The notes: generated by a model not told the origin, from the letters alone. A stretch of DNA of 6,376 nt from Acidobacteriota bacterium (GCA_022563115.1 JADFNY010000222.1:1-6376); one strand, 5' to 3'; positions 1 through 5,902 are shown, numbered from the stretch's first letter. Program-made: numbers and translations.

Positions 1-136
1 CTGCACGTTCCGCCGCTTGGTCGATGTACCAGTGCACGACCTCGTTCAGTGCATCGAGCGCGCCGGCGCCGACGTTGACGCCATGGGCCTTGAGCGCGGC
101 CCTTGTTTTCGACCCAACGAGCAAACTCTCTTTCAT
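1..136 (-). CDS. Histone-fold DNA-binding protein, N-terminal part (runs off window)
   Basis: The minus strand reads from an ATG at 136-134 to the window edge and gives 45 residues beginning MKESLLVGSKTRAALK, then GVNVGAGALDALNEVVHWYI and DQAAERA. This pattern resembles the short bacterial/archaeal histone-fold proteins (DUF1931-like; the Bdellovibrio histone Bd0055 is a known relative of this general type). It has a short first helix with VGSK, a loop, and a long central helix with a regular hydrophobic repeat (ALDALNEVVHWYI). Such proteins are usually about 60-70 residues, so roughly the last third, including the usual basic RKTV-like segment, lies outside the window. The start is firmly set by a strong Shine-Dalgarno (AGGAGGAGAGG on the minus strand, about 144-153) some 7 bases upstream. 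The likely role is DNA binding and compaction as a dimer; this is family knowledge plus inference. It is divergent from the nitroreductase. Confidence 0.72.
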   Translation of the reverse strand, partial: MKESLLVGSKTRAALKAHGVNVGAGALDALNEVVHWYIDQAAERA

Positions 137-154
137 ATGCTGCCTCTCCTCCTG

Positions 155-172
155 CTTAGCACCGTGGCTAAG
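155..172. promoter_or_regulatory. Inverted repeat just upstream of the histone-fold gene
   Basis: CTTAGC-ACCGTG-GCTAAG is a perfect 6-bp inverted repeat with a 6-nt centre. It lies directly upstream of the Shine-Dalgarno of the minus-strand histone-fold gene. It could be an operator for a dimeric regulator or a 5'-UTR hairpin next to the ribosome binding site. The symmetry is seen in the sequence; the function is inferred. Confidence 0.35.
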
Positions 173-200
173 TTAGTGCGGTTGATGGCCGCCGGGGTTT

Positions 201-227
201 CGCCTCGCTCTCCAGGCGCGCGAGGCG
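201..227. repeat. 8-bp perfect inverted repeat in the divergent intergenic region
   Basis: CGCCTCGC at 201-208 and GCGAGGCG at 220-227 form a perfect 8-bp stem around an 11-nt loop, between the divergent histone-fold and nitroreductase genes. No U-tract follows on either strand, so it does not look like an intrinsic terminator. It could be a hairpin in the histone-gene leader or a protein-binding site. Confidence 0.35.
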
Positions 228-331
228 ACCGCAGAGTCAGCCTAGACTAGTCGGAATGGGATCCTTCGATCAACGGGGCCTCTGCGGATCCCCGGCCGCC
301 GGCCGCCTTGCGACCGCTGTAAACTATTGTC

Positions 332-925
332 ATGAGGCGGAGCGAGAAAGAATCGGATGTGCTCTTCGAGGCAATCCGCACCCGACGCTCCATCAGCCTC
401 CACCGCCTCGATCCCGAGCCGATCGACCGGGCGCTGGTCGAGCGCATGCTCGAGGCCGCCAACTGGGCGCCGACCCACAAGAGGACCGAGCCGTGGCGCT
501 TCGTCGTTTTCGACGGCGAGCATCGCCAAGCGCTTTCCGCCGCATTCGGTGAGGCTTACCGGCAGATCGCCACCGGTGACGACTTCTCCGAGGCGAGGTT
601 TCAGGTTCTGCGCGACAAGGTATGGCAGGCACCCGTGTGGATCGCCCTCGGCATGGCGCGGGACCCGTCGCTGCCGGAATGGGAAGAGATCGTCGCCTTC
701 GGGTGTGCGGTGCACAACGCCCAGTTGATGGCGTGTTCGATGGGCCTGGGGTGCAAGTGGACGAGTGGGGGGACGTCGATTCACCCCCACGTCGCCGAAG
801 TTACCGGCTTCGCCCCCGACATCCGATTGCTCGGCTTTCTCTACGTCGGACGCCCTACATGCTCATGGCCCGAAGGTCAGCGTCGCCCGCCGGGGGCAAA
901 GGTCCGCTGGGCCGGCAATCCATGA
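332..925 (+). CDS. Nitroreductase family protein (YdjA-like, FMN-dependent)
   Basis: The product is a 197-residue soluble flavoprotein of the nitroreductase superfamily, expected to bind FMN as a dimer and transfer hydride from NAD(P)H to nitro or quinone-like substrates; the true substrate is unknown. Visible hallmarks are the N-terminal RTRRS motif (residues 16-20, FMN phosphate contact), the WAPTHKRTEPWRF block (45-57) typical of the YdjA subgroup, the central helix WEEIVAFGCAVHNAQLMA followed by GLGCKWTSG (117-146), and the C-terminal GFLYVGRP segment (168-175). The length is normal for the subgroup. No clear Shine-Dalgarno precedes ATG 332. A TAAACT hexamer at 320-325 would allow a near-leaderless transcript, and an alternative start is GTG at 359 with GGAG-like bases upstream. 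It is a stand-alone gene divergent from the histone-fold gene. Family assignment is secure; the start is moderately sure. Confidence 0.88.
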   Translation: MRRSEKESDVLFEAIRTRRSISLHRLDPEPIDRALVERMLEAANWAPTHKRTEPWRFVVFDGEHRQALSAAFGEAYRQIATGDDFSEARFQVLRDKVWQAPVWIALGMARDPSLPEWEEIVAFGCAVHNAQLMACSMGLGCKWTSGGTSIHPHVAEVTGFAPDIRLLGFLYVGRPTCSWPEGQRRPPGAKVRWAGNP

Positions 926-1178
926 AGACGGCTCCGACCGCAACGAGGCCTGAGGCCGAGCCGATCCCAATCAAAAACGCCACAGCGGGGGTCGTGCTGA
1001 AGCGCTGGGAGCCCCCAGCCCCGCCAACACACGAAAACGACGAAGCAACCGGTCAATCCGGTACCGGTGCCCGACCCCACGCCGCGCGATCCAGAACCGA
1101 TCTTCGACGACGAGCGGAATCGGCGGCCAGTCGGCGTCCGGGTGCGGATCCGGGTTTTGCTTCAAGGCAACGCCGGTA
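926..1178. other. Gene-poor interval between nitroreductase and lipoprotein genes
   Basis: About 250 bases lie between the nitroreductase stop and the minus-strand lipoprotein stop. Open frames exist on both strands, but none has a recognisable domain, a good ribosome binding site or consistent codon bias along its length. On the minus strand the frame through 971-1178 (one shift from the lipoprotein frame) has GC-rich third positions for about 35 codons and then loses them. It may be a decayed tail or chance. No terminator hairpin with a U-tract is visible. Confidence 0.4.
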
Positions 1179-1538
1179 TCACTCGATGCGGATGCTGGCG
1201 AAGAAGAACGCGAAGGCGGCCAGAAAGACAGCGGTAAAGATCGCCGTCTTGGGCTTGTCGAGCGTCTTTTGGCCGACGAACAGGCGGTCGATGTCGTCCA
1301 GACTCATCGAGGTTCGGGTGCCATCGACCCGATACACGACGCGGCCGGATTCGATCCTACCAGGCTCGTCGAAGCTGATCTGCTCGCCGCCCCTCGTCCG
1401 CAACCCCATGATCGGCTCCCACGAGGCGGGGGTGTACGTCGGCTCACGTGGTAGCGGCTGCTGCGCATAGCAGCCCGCGAGCATACCCGCGATGACGACG
1501 GCACCGGTGCACCGGAACAAGACGCTTCGCTTCTTCAC
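1179..1538 (-). CDS. Small lipoprotein with C-terminal membrane segment, unknown function
   Basis: The product has 119 residues. The N-terminus is a lipoprotein signal peptide: MKKRS, a hydrophobic stretch (residues 11-20), then the lipobox LAGC with Cys23 as the lipidation site. A short β-rich region follows (about 46-90, with GGEQISFDEPGRI and VVYRVDGTRTSMSLDDIDRL), and then a hydrophobic helix at 97-115 ending in SIRIE. The middle region resembles a recurrent type of small lipoprotein in environmental bacteria in which a 'G..I.FD.PG.....VVY.VDG....L..I..L' block precedes a membrane helix. That resemblance is from memory and no function is known. The start is GTG at 1538-1536, chosen because GGAGGAG (1546-1552, minus strand) sits 7 bases upstream and because it gives a complete signal peptide. 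It appears monocistronic and is divergent from the kinase gene. Confidence 0.75.
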   Translation of the reverse strand: MKKRSVLFRCTGAVVIAGMLAGCYAQQPLPREPTYTPASWEPIMGLRTRGGEQISFDEPGRIESGRVVYRVDGTRTSMSLDDIDRLFVGQKTLDKPKTAIFTAVFLAAFAFFFASIRIE

Positions 1539-1581
1539 AGGGTCGCTCCTCCGCTCGCTGATCGTCCACTACGCGCCCACC

Positions 1582-1626
1582 CCGTGCAAGTAGGACGGTG
1601 CGGGCTGGCGCCGTACAAGAAGGACG
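1582..1626. repeat. Imperfect 16-bp direct repeat, two copies
   Basis: CCGTGCAAGTAGGACG (1582-1597) and CCGTACAAGAAGGACG (1611-1626) match at 14 of 16 positions with a 29-bp period. They lie in the intergenic region upstream of the lipoprotein gene. They could be paired regulator sites or a small duplication. Confidence 0.35.
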
Positions 1627-1673
1627 CGCCGGCCGGCGGCACGACGGATCGCCACGAACGCCCTCGACGTTAG

Positions 1674-1782
1674 TCATGAAAACACTGGTTTAATTCCCTG
1701 AAATCGTTTACAGTCCTAAAAAATTAATGTACAAGTGTAATAGTTATTATTAATCAGTTATAAGTAGTAATAATCATGAAAA
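1674..1782. repeat. AT-rich island bounded by a 9-bp direct repeat
   Basis: TCATGAAAA occurs at 1674-1682 and again at 1774-1782, exactly 100 bp apart. The 91 bases between the copies hold only 23 G/C by hand count (about 25%), while DNA on both sides is strongly GC-rich. The repeat copies sit at the composition boundaries. The arrangement resembles a target-site duplication around a small insertion, but no terminal inverted repeats are evident inside. It may equally be an AT-rich promoter region for the kinase gene. The island also contains near-inverted arms TTATTATT (1744-1751) and AGTAATAA (1766-1773), 7 of 8 complementary. Confidence 0.5.
1707..1735 (+). promoter_or_regulatory. Candidate sigma70-type promoter for the kinase gene
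   Basis: TTTACA (1707-1712) and TACAAG (1730-1735) are separated by 17 bases inside the AT-rich island, upstream of the kinase start. The -35 match is good and the -10 match is 4 of 6. AT-rich sequence produces such matches readily, so this is only a candidate. Confidence 0.3.
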
Positions 1783-1804
1783 TCGGCGGCTGGGAGGCCA
1801 CACG

Positions 1805-3790
1805 GTGAACATTCCCTCTCACTTCGGCAGGTATCGCATCCTGCGACCCATTGCGACGGGAGAGATGGGTGTCGTCTATCTCGCCGAGGACCCGTTGATC
1901 GGCCGGCGTGTGGCTATCAAGGGTATCCGCTTCGGCCTCGGCGCCGAAGACGACGAGATGCGGCGTCTGCAGGCTCGCTTCGAACAAGAGATCCAGATCG
2001 CCGGGACGTTCTCCCACCCCAACATCGTTACGGTATTCGACGTCGGGCACCAAGACGGCCGGCCGTTCATCGCCATGGAGTACGTCGAGGGTCGTAATCT
2101 GCGAGCCGAGCTGCAGGCGCACGGCCGCATGTCGATCGATCGAACCGTCGACCTATCAGCCCCGGTCGCCCGAGCCCTTTCGTACGCCCATGACCGCAAG
2201 ATCATCCACCGTGATATCAAGCCGACCAATATCTTGGTGTCTTCCGAGGGAATCCCGAAGATCACCGATTTCGGCGTCGCCCGGCTGATTGGCTCGACGC
2301 TCACCAGCGCCGGCAAGATCTTCGGAACACCGGCCTACATGTCGCCCGAGCAAGCCATCGGCGGCGAGCTCACCGGGGCGTCCGATCAGTTCGCCGTCGC
2401 CGCGGTCACCTACCTGTTACTCACCGGGGAACGCCCGTTCAAGGGCACGTCGCCCACGGCGGTGATCTACGAGGTCATCGAGCAACACCCGGAGCCGCCC
2501 CACGACCTGATCCCGCTGATCCCCGCCGCGGTGAGCCAGGTGGTGATGCGTGGTTTGGAGAAGAACCCCGAGGACCGATTCGAAAGCTGCGACGCGTTCG
2601 CGGACGCCCTGGAGCTGGCCGCCGAGTGGTCGCGGGCCCATCCCGAGCAGGCCTATCTCGGCGAGATGATGCCGGACATCTCCGGCGAGACCGCGGTCGC
2701 GACCGCGGAAGAACAGCCGGTTTCTGTCGGCGCCATCCACCGGAAGATCCGGGCGGTTGTCCGCGCGGCTACGGCAATCCAGGTACTCGCCAGGGCGCCG
2801 GCCATGATCGCTGACATGTCGAACGGTCCACGGAGCTTCACGGCGATGATCGCCGGCGGCGTCGGATTGGCCATCCTGCTGGCCGTGGTCACGATGGTGG
2901 CCACCGCAGGCGGTCCGACGAACAAGACCACGACGCCCCGCAATGCCGATCCGGGTGTACTGGCCGCGGCCGAGCCCGTCCCGGGCCCGACGGCTCCCAC
3001 CATCGGGCCTCCAGACGATACGAGCCCGGTCATCGAGGCCGCCGCCTCGGAGGGCACCGAGGACCCACCGACCCGTGACGATTCGCCCCGCAGCGCGACC
3101 GATGGTGAAGCGATCGAGGCCCGCACGTTCCTCGTCTTGACGCGGCCTCCGGGAGCGCGGGTCGTCCTGAACGGCGAGCGGCTCGAAGGAGCGGCTCCCC
3201 TCGAGATCCGGGTTGACCCCCGCGAGCGGTACACGCTGAGTTTCGAGCTCGACGGCTTCCACCCGCTGGCATGGTCGTTTGCCGTCGACGAACTGTCCCC
3301 GACCCACCTCGAGGCGGGTGAGCTGTACTTTCCGCTTGTCGCGCTCGTAGCCGACCCTGCCACAGTCGAGGAGGAGCTGGCTACCGCGGCCACGTCGTGG
3401 CCGACCGATCTTTTCGGCAGCACCCGCTCCCGGCCCGCCTCGATGGAAGAGGCTGCAACGACCGCGGCGGCCGAAGGGCCGCCGCCAACGCCGGGTTCCG
3501 TGCGCCGCGTCCGCGCTCCGGCTCAGGCTCCGCTCCCCGAAAAGATCCACCACTCCGACCCCGAGCTGCCCGATGAGGTCCGTGTCGACGGCGTCGTCGT
3601 GCTCGAGATCGAGGTCAGCGCGCGCGGCAATGTCGTGGAGGCGAAGGTACTACGCGGCCTCACCCCGCTGGCCGACCAAGCGGCGCTCGCAGCGGTGGTG
3701 CGTTGGAAGTATCGGCCGACCGAAGTCTCCGGGGCGCCGGTGCACGTTCTGATGACGGTGACGCTGCCGATCGCCCGGTCCGGCATCTAA
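1805..3790 (+). CDS. Membrane Ser/Thr protein kinase with periplasmic PEGA and TonB C-terminal domains
   Basis: The 661-residue protein starts at GTG 1805 with GGGAGG (1792-1797) 7 bases upstream. Residues ~8-270 form a Hanks-type kinase: glycine loop ATGEMGVVY (17-25), VAIK with Lys39, αC Glu62, catalytic HRDIKPTN (135-142), DFG (155-157) and SPE (180-182). The activation segment has several Ser/Thr, and all catalytic residues are present. A single membrane helix lies at ~345-368. A Pro/Ala/Thr-rich linker (~370-435) leads to a PEGA domain (~441-490: RPPGARVVLNGERLEG, then DGFHPL). A second linker precedes a TonB C-terminal-like domain (~577-656: DELPDEVRVDGVVVLEIEVS-like strand, VLRGLTPLADQAALAAV, WKYRP, VLMTVTLPI). 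The inferred topology is kinase in the cytoplasm with PEGA and TonB_C in the periplasm. This suggests sensing of, or coupling to, envelope or outer-membrane components. The TM lacks an SHLS-like TonB motif. It converges on the cupredoxin gene. Confidence 0.93.
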   Translation: MNIPSHFGRYRILRPIATGEMGVVYLAEDPLIGRRVAIKGIRFGLGAEDDEMRRLQARFEQEIQIAGTFSHPNIVTVFDVGHQDGRPFIAMEYVEGRNLRAELQAHGRMSIDRTVDLSAPVARALSYAHDRKIIHRDIKPTNILVSSEGIPKITDFGVARLIGSTLTSAGKIFGTPAYMSPEQAIGGELTGASDQFAVAAVTYLLLTGERPFKGTSPTAVIYEVIEQHPEPPHDLIPLIPAAVSQVVMRGLEKNPEDRFESCDAFADALELAAEWSRAHPEQAYLGEMMPDISGETAVATAEEQPVSVGAIHRKIRAVVRAATAIQVLARAPAMIADMSNGPRSFTAMIAGGVGLAILLAVVTMVATAGGPTNKTTTPRNADPGVLAAAEPVPGPTAPTIGPPDDTSPVIEAAASEGTEDPPTRDDSPRSATDGEAIEARTFLVLTRPPGARVVLNGERLEGAAPLEIRVDPRERYTLSFELDGFHPLAWSFAVDELSPTHLEAGELYFPLVALVADPATVEEELATAATSWPTDLFGSTRSRPASMEEAATTAAAEGPPPTPGSVRRVRAPAQAPLPEKIHHSDPELPDEVRVDGVVVLEIEVSARGNVVEAKVLRGLTPLADQAALAAVVRWKYRPTEVSGAPVHVLMTVTLPIARSGI

Positions 3791-3807
3791 CAGGCTGAGG
3801 CAGGGCT

Positions 3808-4248
3808 TCATCTCTCCACGACCACGAGCGTTCCGGTGGCACCGCGCTCGGCGTGGTCGTTGATGTTGCAATAGAAGGTGAACTCACCGACCTCGTGCGG
3901 CACGAACTGCACGGTGACCTGCTGGCGGGCCGGCACATAGACGTTGATCTCGAGGTCGGCCTCCGGCGCGAACACCACAAAAGCGTGCCCCGCCAGCAGG
4001 CTGTCATTCTCTAAGACGAGGCGCACGCGGACGCCGACTTGCACGATCAGACGGTTGGGCTCGAAGAAGTGGCTATTGACCTTGATCCGCGCCACCTGCA
4101 CGTCGCCGGAAAGCTCCGCGACGCCGAGGCTCGGCAGGCGCTCGAACCCGGAGGTCGCGCATCCGCCCACCGCCAGAGTAGCCACGGTGGCGGCAGCGCC
4201 GAGCCACCGAACTCTCCGATTCACTCCGGCTACTGCCAGGCCATCCAT
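3808..4248 (-). CDS. Cupredoxin-like lipoprotein with altered copper site
   Basis: The product has 146 residues. A hydrophobic signal stretch (about 15-29) ends in VGGC with lipidation Cys30. The rest is a cupredoxin fold: VNSHFFEPNRLIVQVG (57-72), GHAFVVF with His88 (first copper ligand position), and GEFTFYCNINDH with Cys127 and His132. In type-1 copper proteins the pattern is Cys-x4-His-x4-Met in 'GMxG'; here it reads GATG, placing Ala137 at the axial methionine position. Two His and one Cys are therefore kept and the axial ligand is lost. The expected site is the periplasmic face of a membrane, with copper binding or electron transfer as possible roles. ATG 4248 has GGGGAG 12 bases upstream; GTG at 4224 would give a more compact signal peptide. 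Its stop is 17 bases from that of the convergent kinase gene, with YceI upstream across a terminator. Confidence 0.82.
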   Translation of the reverse strand: MDGLAVAGVNRRVRWLGAAATVATLAVGGCATSGFERLPSLGVAELSGDVQVARIKVNSHFFEPNRLIVQVGVRVRLVLENDSLLAGHAFVVFAPEADLEINVYVPARQQVTVQFVPHEVGEFTFYCNINDHAERGATGTLVVVER

Positions 4249-4325
4249 ATCGGTCCATTTCTCCCCACGGTCACGTTAACTGATCGGACTTTCGGCTCGT
4301 ACCCTTTTGCACCCCCGGGGGCCCG

Positions 4326-4355
4326 AAAAAAGAGGGGCCGGCCACCCGGCCGGCC
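4326..4355 (-). terminator. Intrinsic terminator downstream of the YceI gene
   Basis: GGCCGGCC at 4336-4343 and 4348-4355 form a perfect 8-bp stem with a 4-nt loop. Reading the minus strand, the stem is followed by CCTCTTTTTT (4335-4326), a good U-tract. It lies 55 bases after the YceI stop and separates YceI from the cupredoxin gene. On the plus strand the stem is followed by ACCTTTT, so weak bidirectional activity is possible. Confidence 0.8.
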
Positions 4356-4410
4356 ACCTTTTCCGGAGTCCAACGGACCCCGCCGCTTCCCCAGCACCCC
4401 GCTAGTGCGG

Positions 4411-5043
4411 TTACTTGCGATGCGCCTCGAGAAGGATCTCGATCTCCACCTCGCCGCCGACGACCATCGTTGCGACCCAGCTACCGGTGCCGACACCGTA
4501 GTCGCCACGATCGATCGTCAATTTGGCGCTGAAGCTGGCGATCTCCTCGGCCCCTCCGAGCATCTCGCGCATCTCGGGCGGAATCGGCTGCACGCCGAGA
4601 AGCGTGATGGGAAGCTCGATCTCGCGCGTCTTCCCACGGATGGTGAGCGGTCCCCGCGCCACCATCGTGCCGTCGCCGGTGACCCGCACCGACGTGCTCT
4701 CGAAGGTGATGTAGGGATGTTGCTCCGCCGCGAAGAAGTCCGGCGTGCGCAGGTGATCGTCGCGTCGCGGGCTGCCGGTATTCACGCTGGCCACGGCGAT
4801 ACGGACCGCGACGGTGCTGTTGGCGGGGTCATCCGCGTCGTAGTACAAGGTCACCTCGAAGTCATCAAACGTCCCCGTCACCGGGGTAAAGAAATGATTC
4901 ACCGAGAAGTTGATCTCGGTATGCGCCCTGTCGACGCCCCAATTGGCGGCAACCGGCGCTTCGATCTCACCCGCCCAGCCGTACGAGGCAACCGGAAGGG
5001 CGCTGACTACCAGCAAGCTCGCGATGGCGAGAAGTTTCTTCAT
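4411..5043 (-). CDS. Secreted YceI-family protein (lipocalin-like, isoprenoid-binding fold)
   Basis: The product has 210 residues with a Sec signal peptide (MKKLLAIASLLVVSALPVAS, cleavage probably around 21-24). The mature part matches the YceI β-barrel: NWGVDRAHTEINFSVNHFF (34-52), TGTFDDFEVTLYYD (56-69), SVNTGSPRRDDHLRTPDFF (87-104), HPYITFEST (109-117), GPLTIRGKTREIELPITLLG (131-150), and a C-terminal strand with TIDRGDYGVGTG (176-187). YceI proteins bind long isoprenoid or quinone-like lipids in a barrel, and some lie beside electron-transport or stress genes. The ligand here is unknown. The frame stays open 15 codons upstream, but ATG 5043 was chosen because GGAG sits 7 bases before it and it starts a clean signal peptide. 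It has its own terminator. The fragment at 5094-5369 is 50 bases upstream on the same strand. Confidence 0.92.
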   Translation of the reverse strand: MKKLLAIASLLVVSALPVASYGWAGEIEAPVAANWGVDRAHTEINFSVNHFFTPVTGTFDDFEVTLYYDADDPANSTVAVRIAVASVNTGSPRRDDHLRTPDFFAAEQHPYITFESTSVRVTGDGTMVARGPLTIRGKTREIELPITLLGVQPIPPEMREMLGGAEEIASFSAKLTIDRGDYGVGTGSWVATMVVGGEVEIEILLEAHRK

Positions 5044-5093
5044 CGACCTACTCCACAGGTTCGGGCGGGCCGCGTTGAGGCAGGACACCGCCG

Positions 5094-5369
5094 TTAGACG
5101 CGAGTGTGAGCCGGGAAATCCGGCTCGAACGCGCGCTCGTCATCGAGCGCTTTCACCGGTGGATTTGCAGCGTCGTCCGTAGGGGTTACCTGCGCGCCTG
5201 CCGTCGCTGTGGCCAGCCTTACAACGATTAGCAGGTGGTGGTACAGGTACATCACCGCCATGGCGTCGACTGGCTCCGAGGTCGTGTTGCTGTACACCGA
5301 CTCGATCTCGTACTCGCGGTCCGGGCGCAGCAGGACGCCCTGGATAGGCCATCCGATCGACCTATTCAA
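5094..5369 (-). pseudogene. Orphan C-terminal-like fragment, probably 5'-truncated gene
   Basis: The frame gives at most 91 residues from a TTG at 5369 and has no ATG or GTG that would include its most structured part. That part (GVLLRPDREYEIESVYSNTT, then VDAMAVMYLY) looks like the last β-strands of a larger secreted protein, similar in style to 'REYEIE.VY.NTT...DAMAVMYLY' ends of copper- or periplasm-associated proteins. This resemblance is from memory and is not a firm family call. A low-complexity tail follows. Upstream, the frame continues 14 codons into an AT-rich island with a stop at 5409-5411, and the island shows no coding character. There is no ribosome binding site at a sensible distance from the TTG. 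The simplest reading is a gene that lost its 5' part. It lies 50 bases upstream of YceI in the same direction and may once have shared its transcript. Confidence 0.45.
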
Positions 5370-5412
5370 TACTAAGTTTATTGATCTTTCGATGACTCCT
5401 AATATGTTTTAA
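5363..5412. other. Second AT-rich island
   Basis: Between the orphan fragment and the permease stop lies a stretch with 12 G/C in the 48 bases 5364-5411 by hand count (25%), in otherwise GC-rich DNA. It contains no gene and no clear hairpin terminator. It coincides with the point where the orphan fragment loses its coding character. It could be a leader or promoter region for the minus-strand genes or the scar of an insertion or deletion. Confidence 0.45.
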
Positions 5413-5421
5413 CAGGCACAC

Positions 5422-5895
5422 TCAGTCGAATCGCAAGGCGACGATCGGGTCTACCGAGGACGCTCGGCGCGCCGGCAGATAGGCCGCCACCACCGCTACC
5501 AACAGCAACACGGCCGTTGCCGCGACCACGGTGATCGGGTCTCTGGTCGATAACCCGTACATCAGGCTTTCGAGGAATCGCGTCACGCCGAGCGCCGCAC
5601 CGATGCCGACGACCACCCCGAGCAACACGACGCGCAGCTCGCGCATGATCAGGCGCGTCACATCGACGGACCGGGCACCGAGGGCCATCCGCACACCGAT
5701 CTCACGGGTCCGTCGAACGACGCTGTACGACAGGATCCCGTAGAGACCCATCGAGGCGAGCGCCAACGCCACAGTACCGAGCACCGTCGAGAGGCGAGCG
5801 AGCAGTCGCTCGACCTTGAGCGTCTGAGCTTGCTGCGCCGCCAAGGTACGCACGTCGAACAACGGGATGTCAGGATCGATCTGGTGCACGACCTG
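5422..5895 (-). CDS. ADOP/MacB-like ABC transporter permease, C-terminal domain only
   Basis: About 157 residues form the C-terminal half of a FtsX/MacB-type permease: VVHQIDPDIPLFDVRTL at the end of the periplasmic domain, then three membrane helices. The first (LSTVLGTVALALASMGLYGI) is followed by the family signature RTREIGVRMALGA. The second is VVLLGVVVGIGAALGV and the third is VVAATAVLLLVAVVAAYL, ending in the typical PARRASSVDPIVALRFD terminus. These permeases (often called acidobacterial duplicated orphan permeases) are normally about 800 residues, so some 650 N-terminal residues are absent. The open frame continues to 5934, but residues upstream of about R13 are antisense to a well-conserved ParB segment and do not belong to the permease. 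Truncation is at the permease/ParB breakpoint (about 5890-5900). No ATPase partner is in view. Confidence 0.85.
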   Translation of the reverse strand, partial: QVVHQIDPDIPLFDVRTLAAQQAQTLKVERLLARLSTVLGTVALALASMGLYGILSYSVVRRTREIGVRMALGARSVDVTRLIMRELRVVLLGVVVGIGAALGVTRFLESLMYGLSTRDPITVVAATAVLLLVAVVAAYLPARRASSVDPIVALRFD

Positions 5896-5902
5896 GCGCG
5901 CC
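5888..5902. other. Breakpoint between permease and ParB coding sequences
   Basis: Permease homology on the minus strand ends, and ParB homology on the plus strand begins, within a few bases. The ParB frame is convincing from the Trp codon at 5894 and the permease frame is convincing up to about 5892. The 8-bp palindrome GGCGCGCC occupies 5895-5902. Neither gene has a start or stop at the join, so two unrelated coding regions have been fused head to head. Confidence 0.75.

Noticed and set aside
17..250. 77-codon plus-strand open frame at the left edge
   Set aside because: It is antisense to the histone-fold gene, whose strong ribosome binding site and family pattern favour the minus strand.
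622..1470. 282-codon plus-strand open frame
   Set aside because: It overlaps the nitroreductase in another frame and then runs antisense to the lipoprotein, which has a signal peptide, lipobox and ribosome binding site. The frame has no domain.
2417..3553. 378-codon minus-strand open frame
   Set aside because: It is antisense to the well-supported kinase gene; its composition (Arg/Gly/Pro-rich) is typical of a GC-rich shadow frame.
4312..4321. CCCCCGGGGG palindrome next to the terminator
   Set aside because: It is a simple C/G run with no loop or U-tract of its own; the adjacent 8-bp stem with six Ts explains termination.
4039..5097. 352-codon plus-strand open frame
   Set aside because: It runs antisense to both the cupredoxin and YceI genes and across the terminator, with no recognisable domain.
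5042..5364. ATCGACCTA repeated at 5042-5050 and 5356-5364
   Set aside because: A single shared 9-mer within about 300 bases of GC-rich DNA, with no extension on either side, is compatible with chance.
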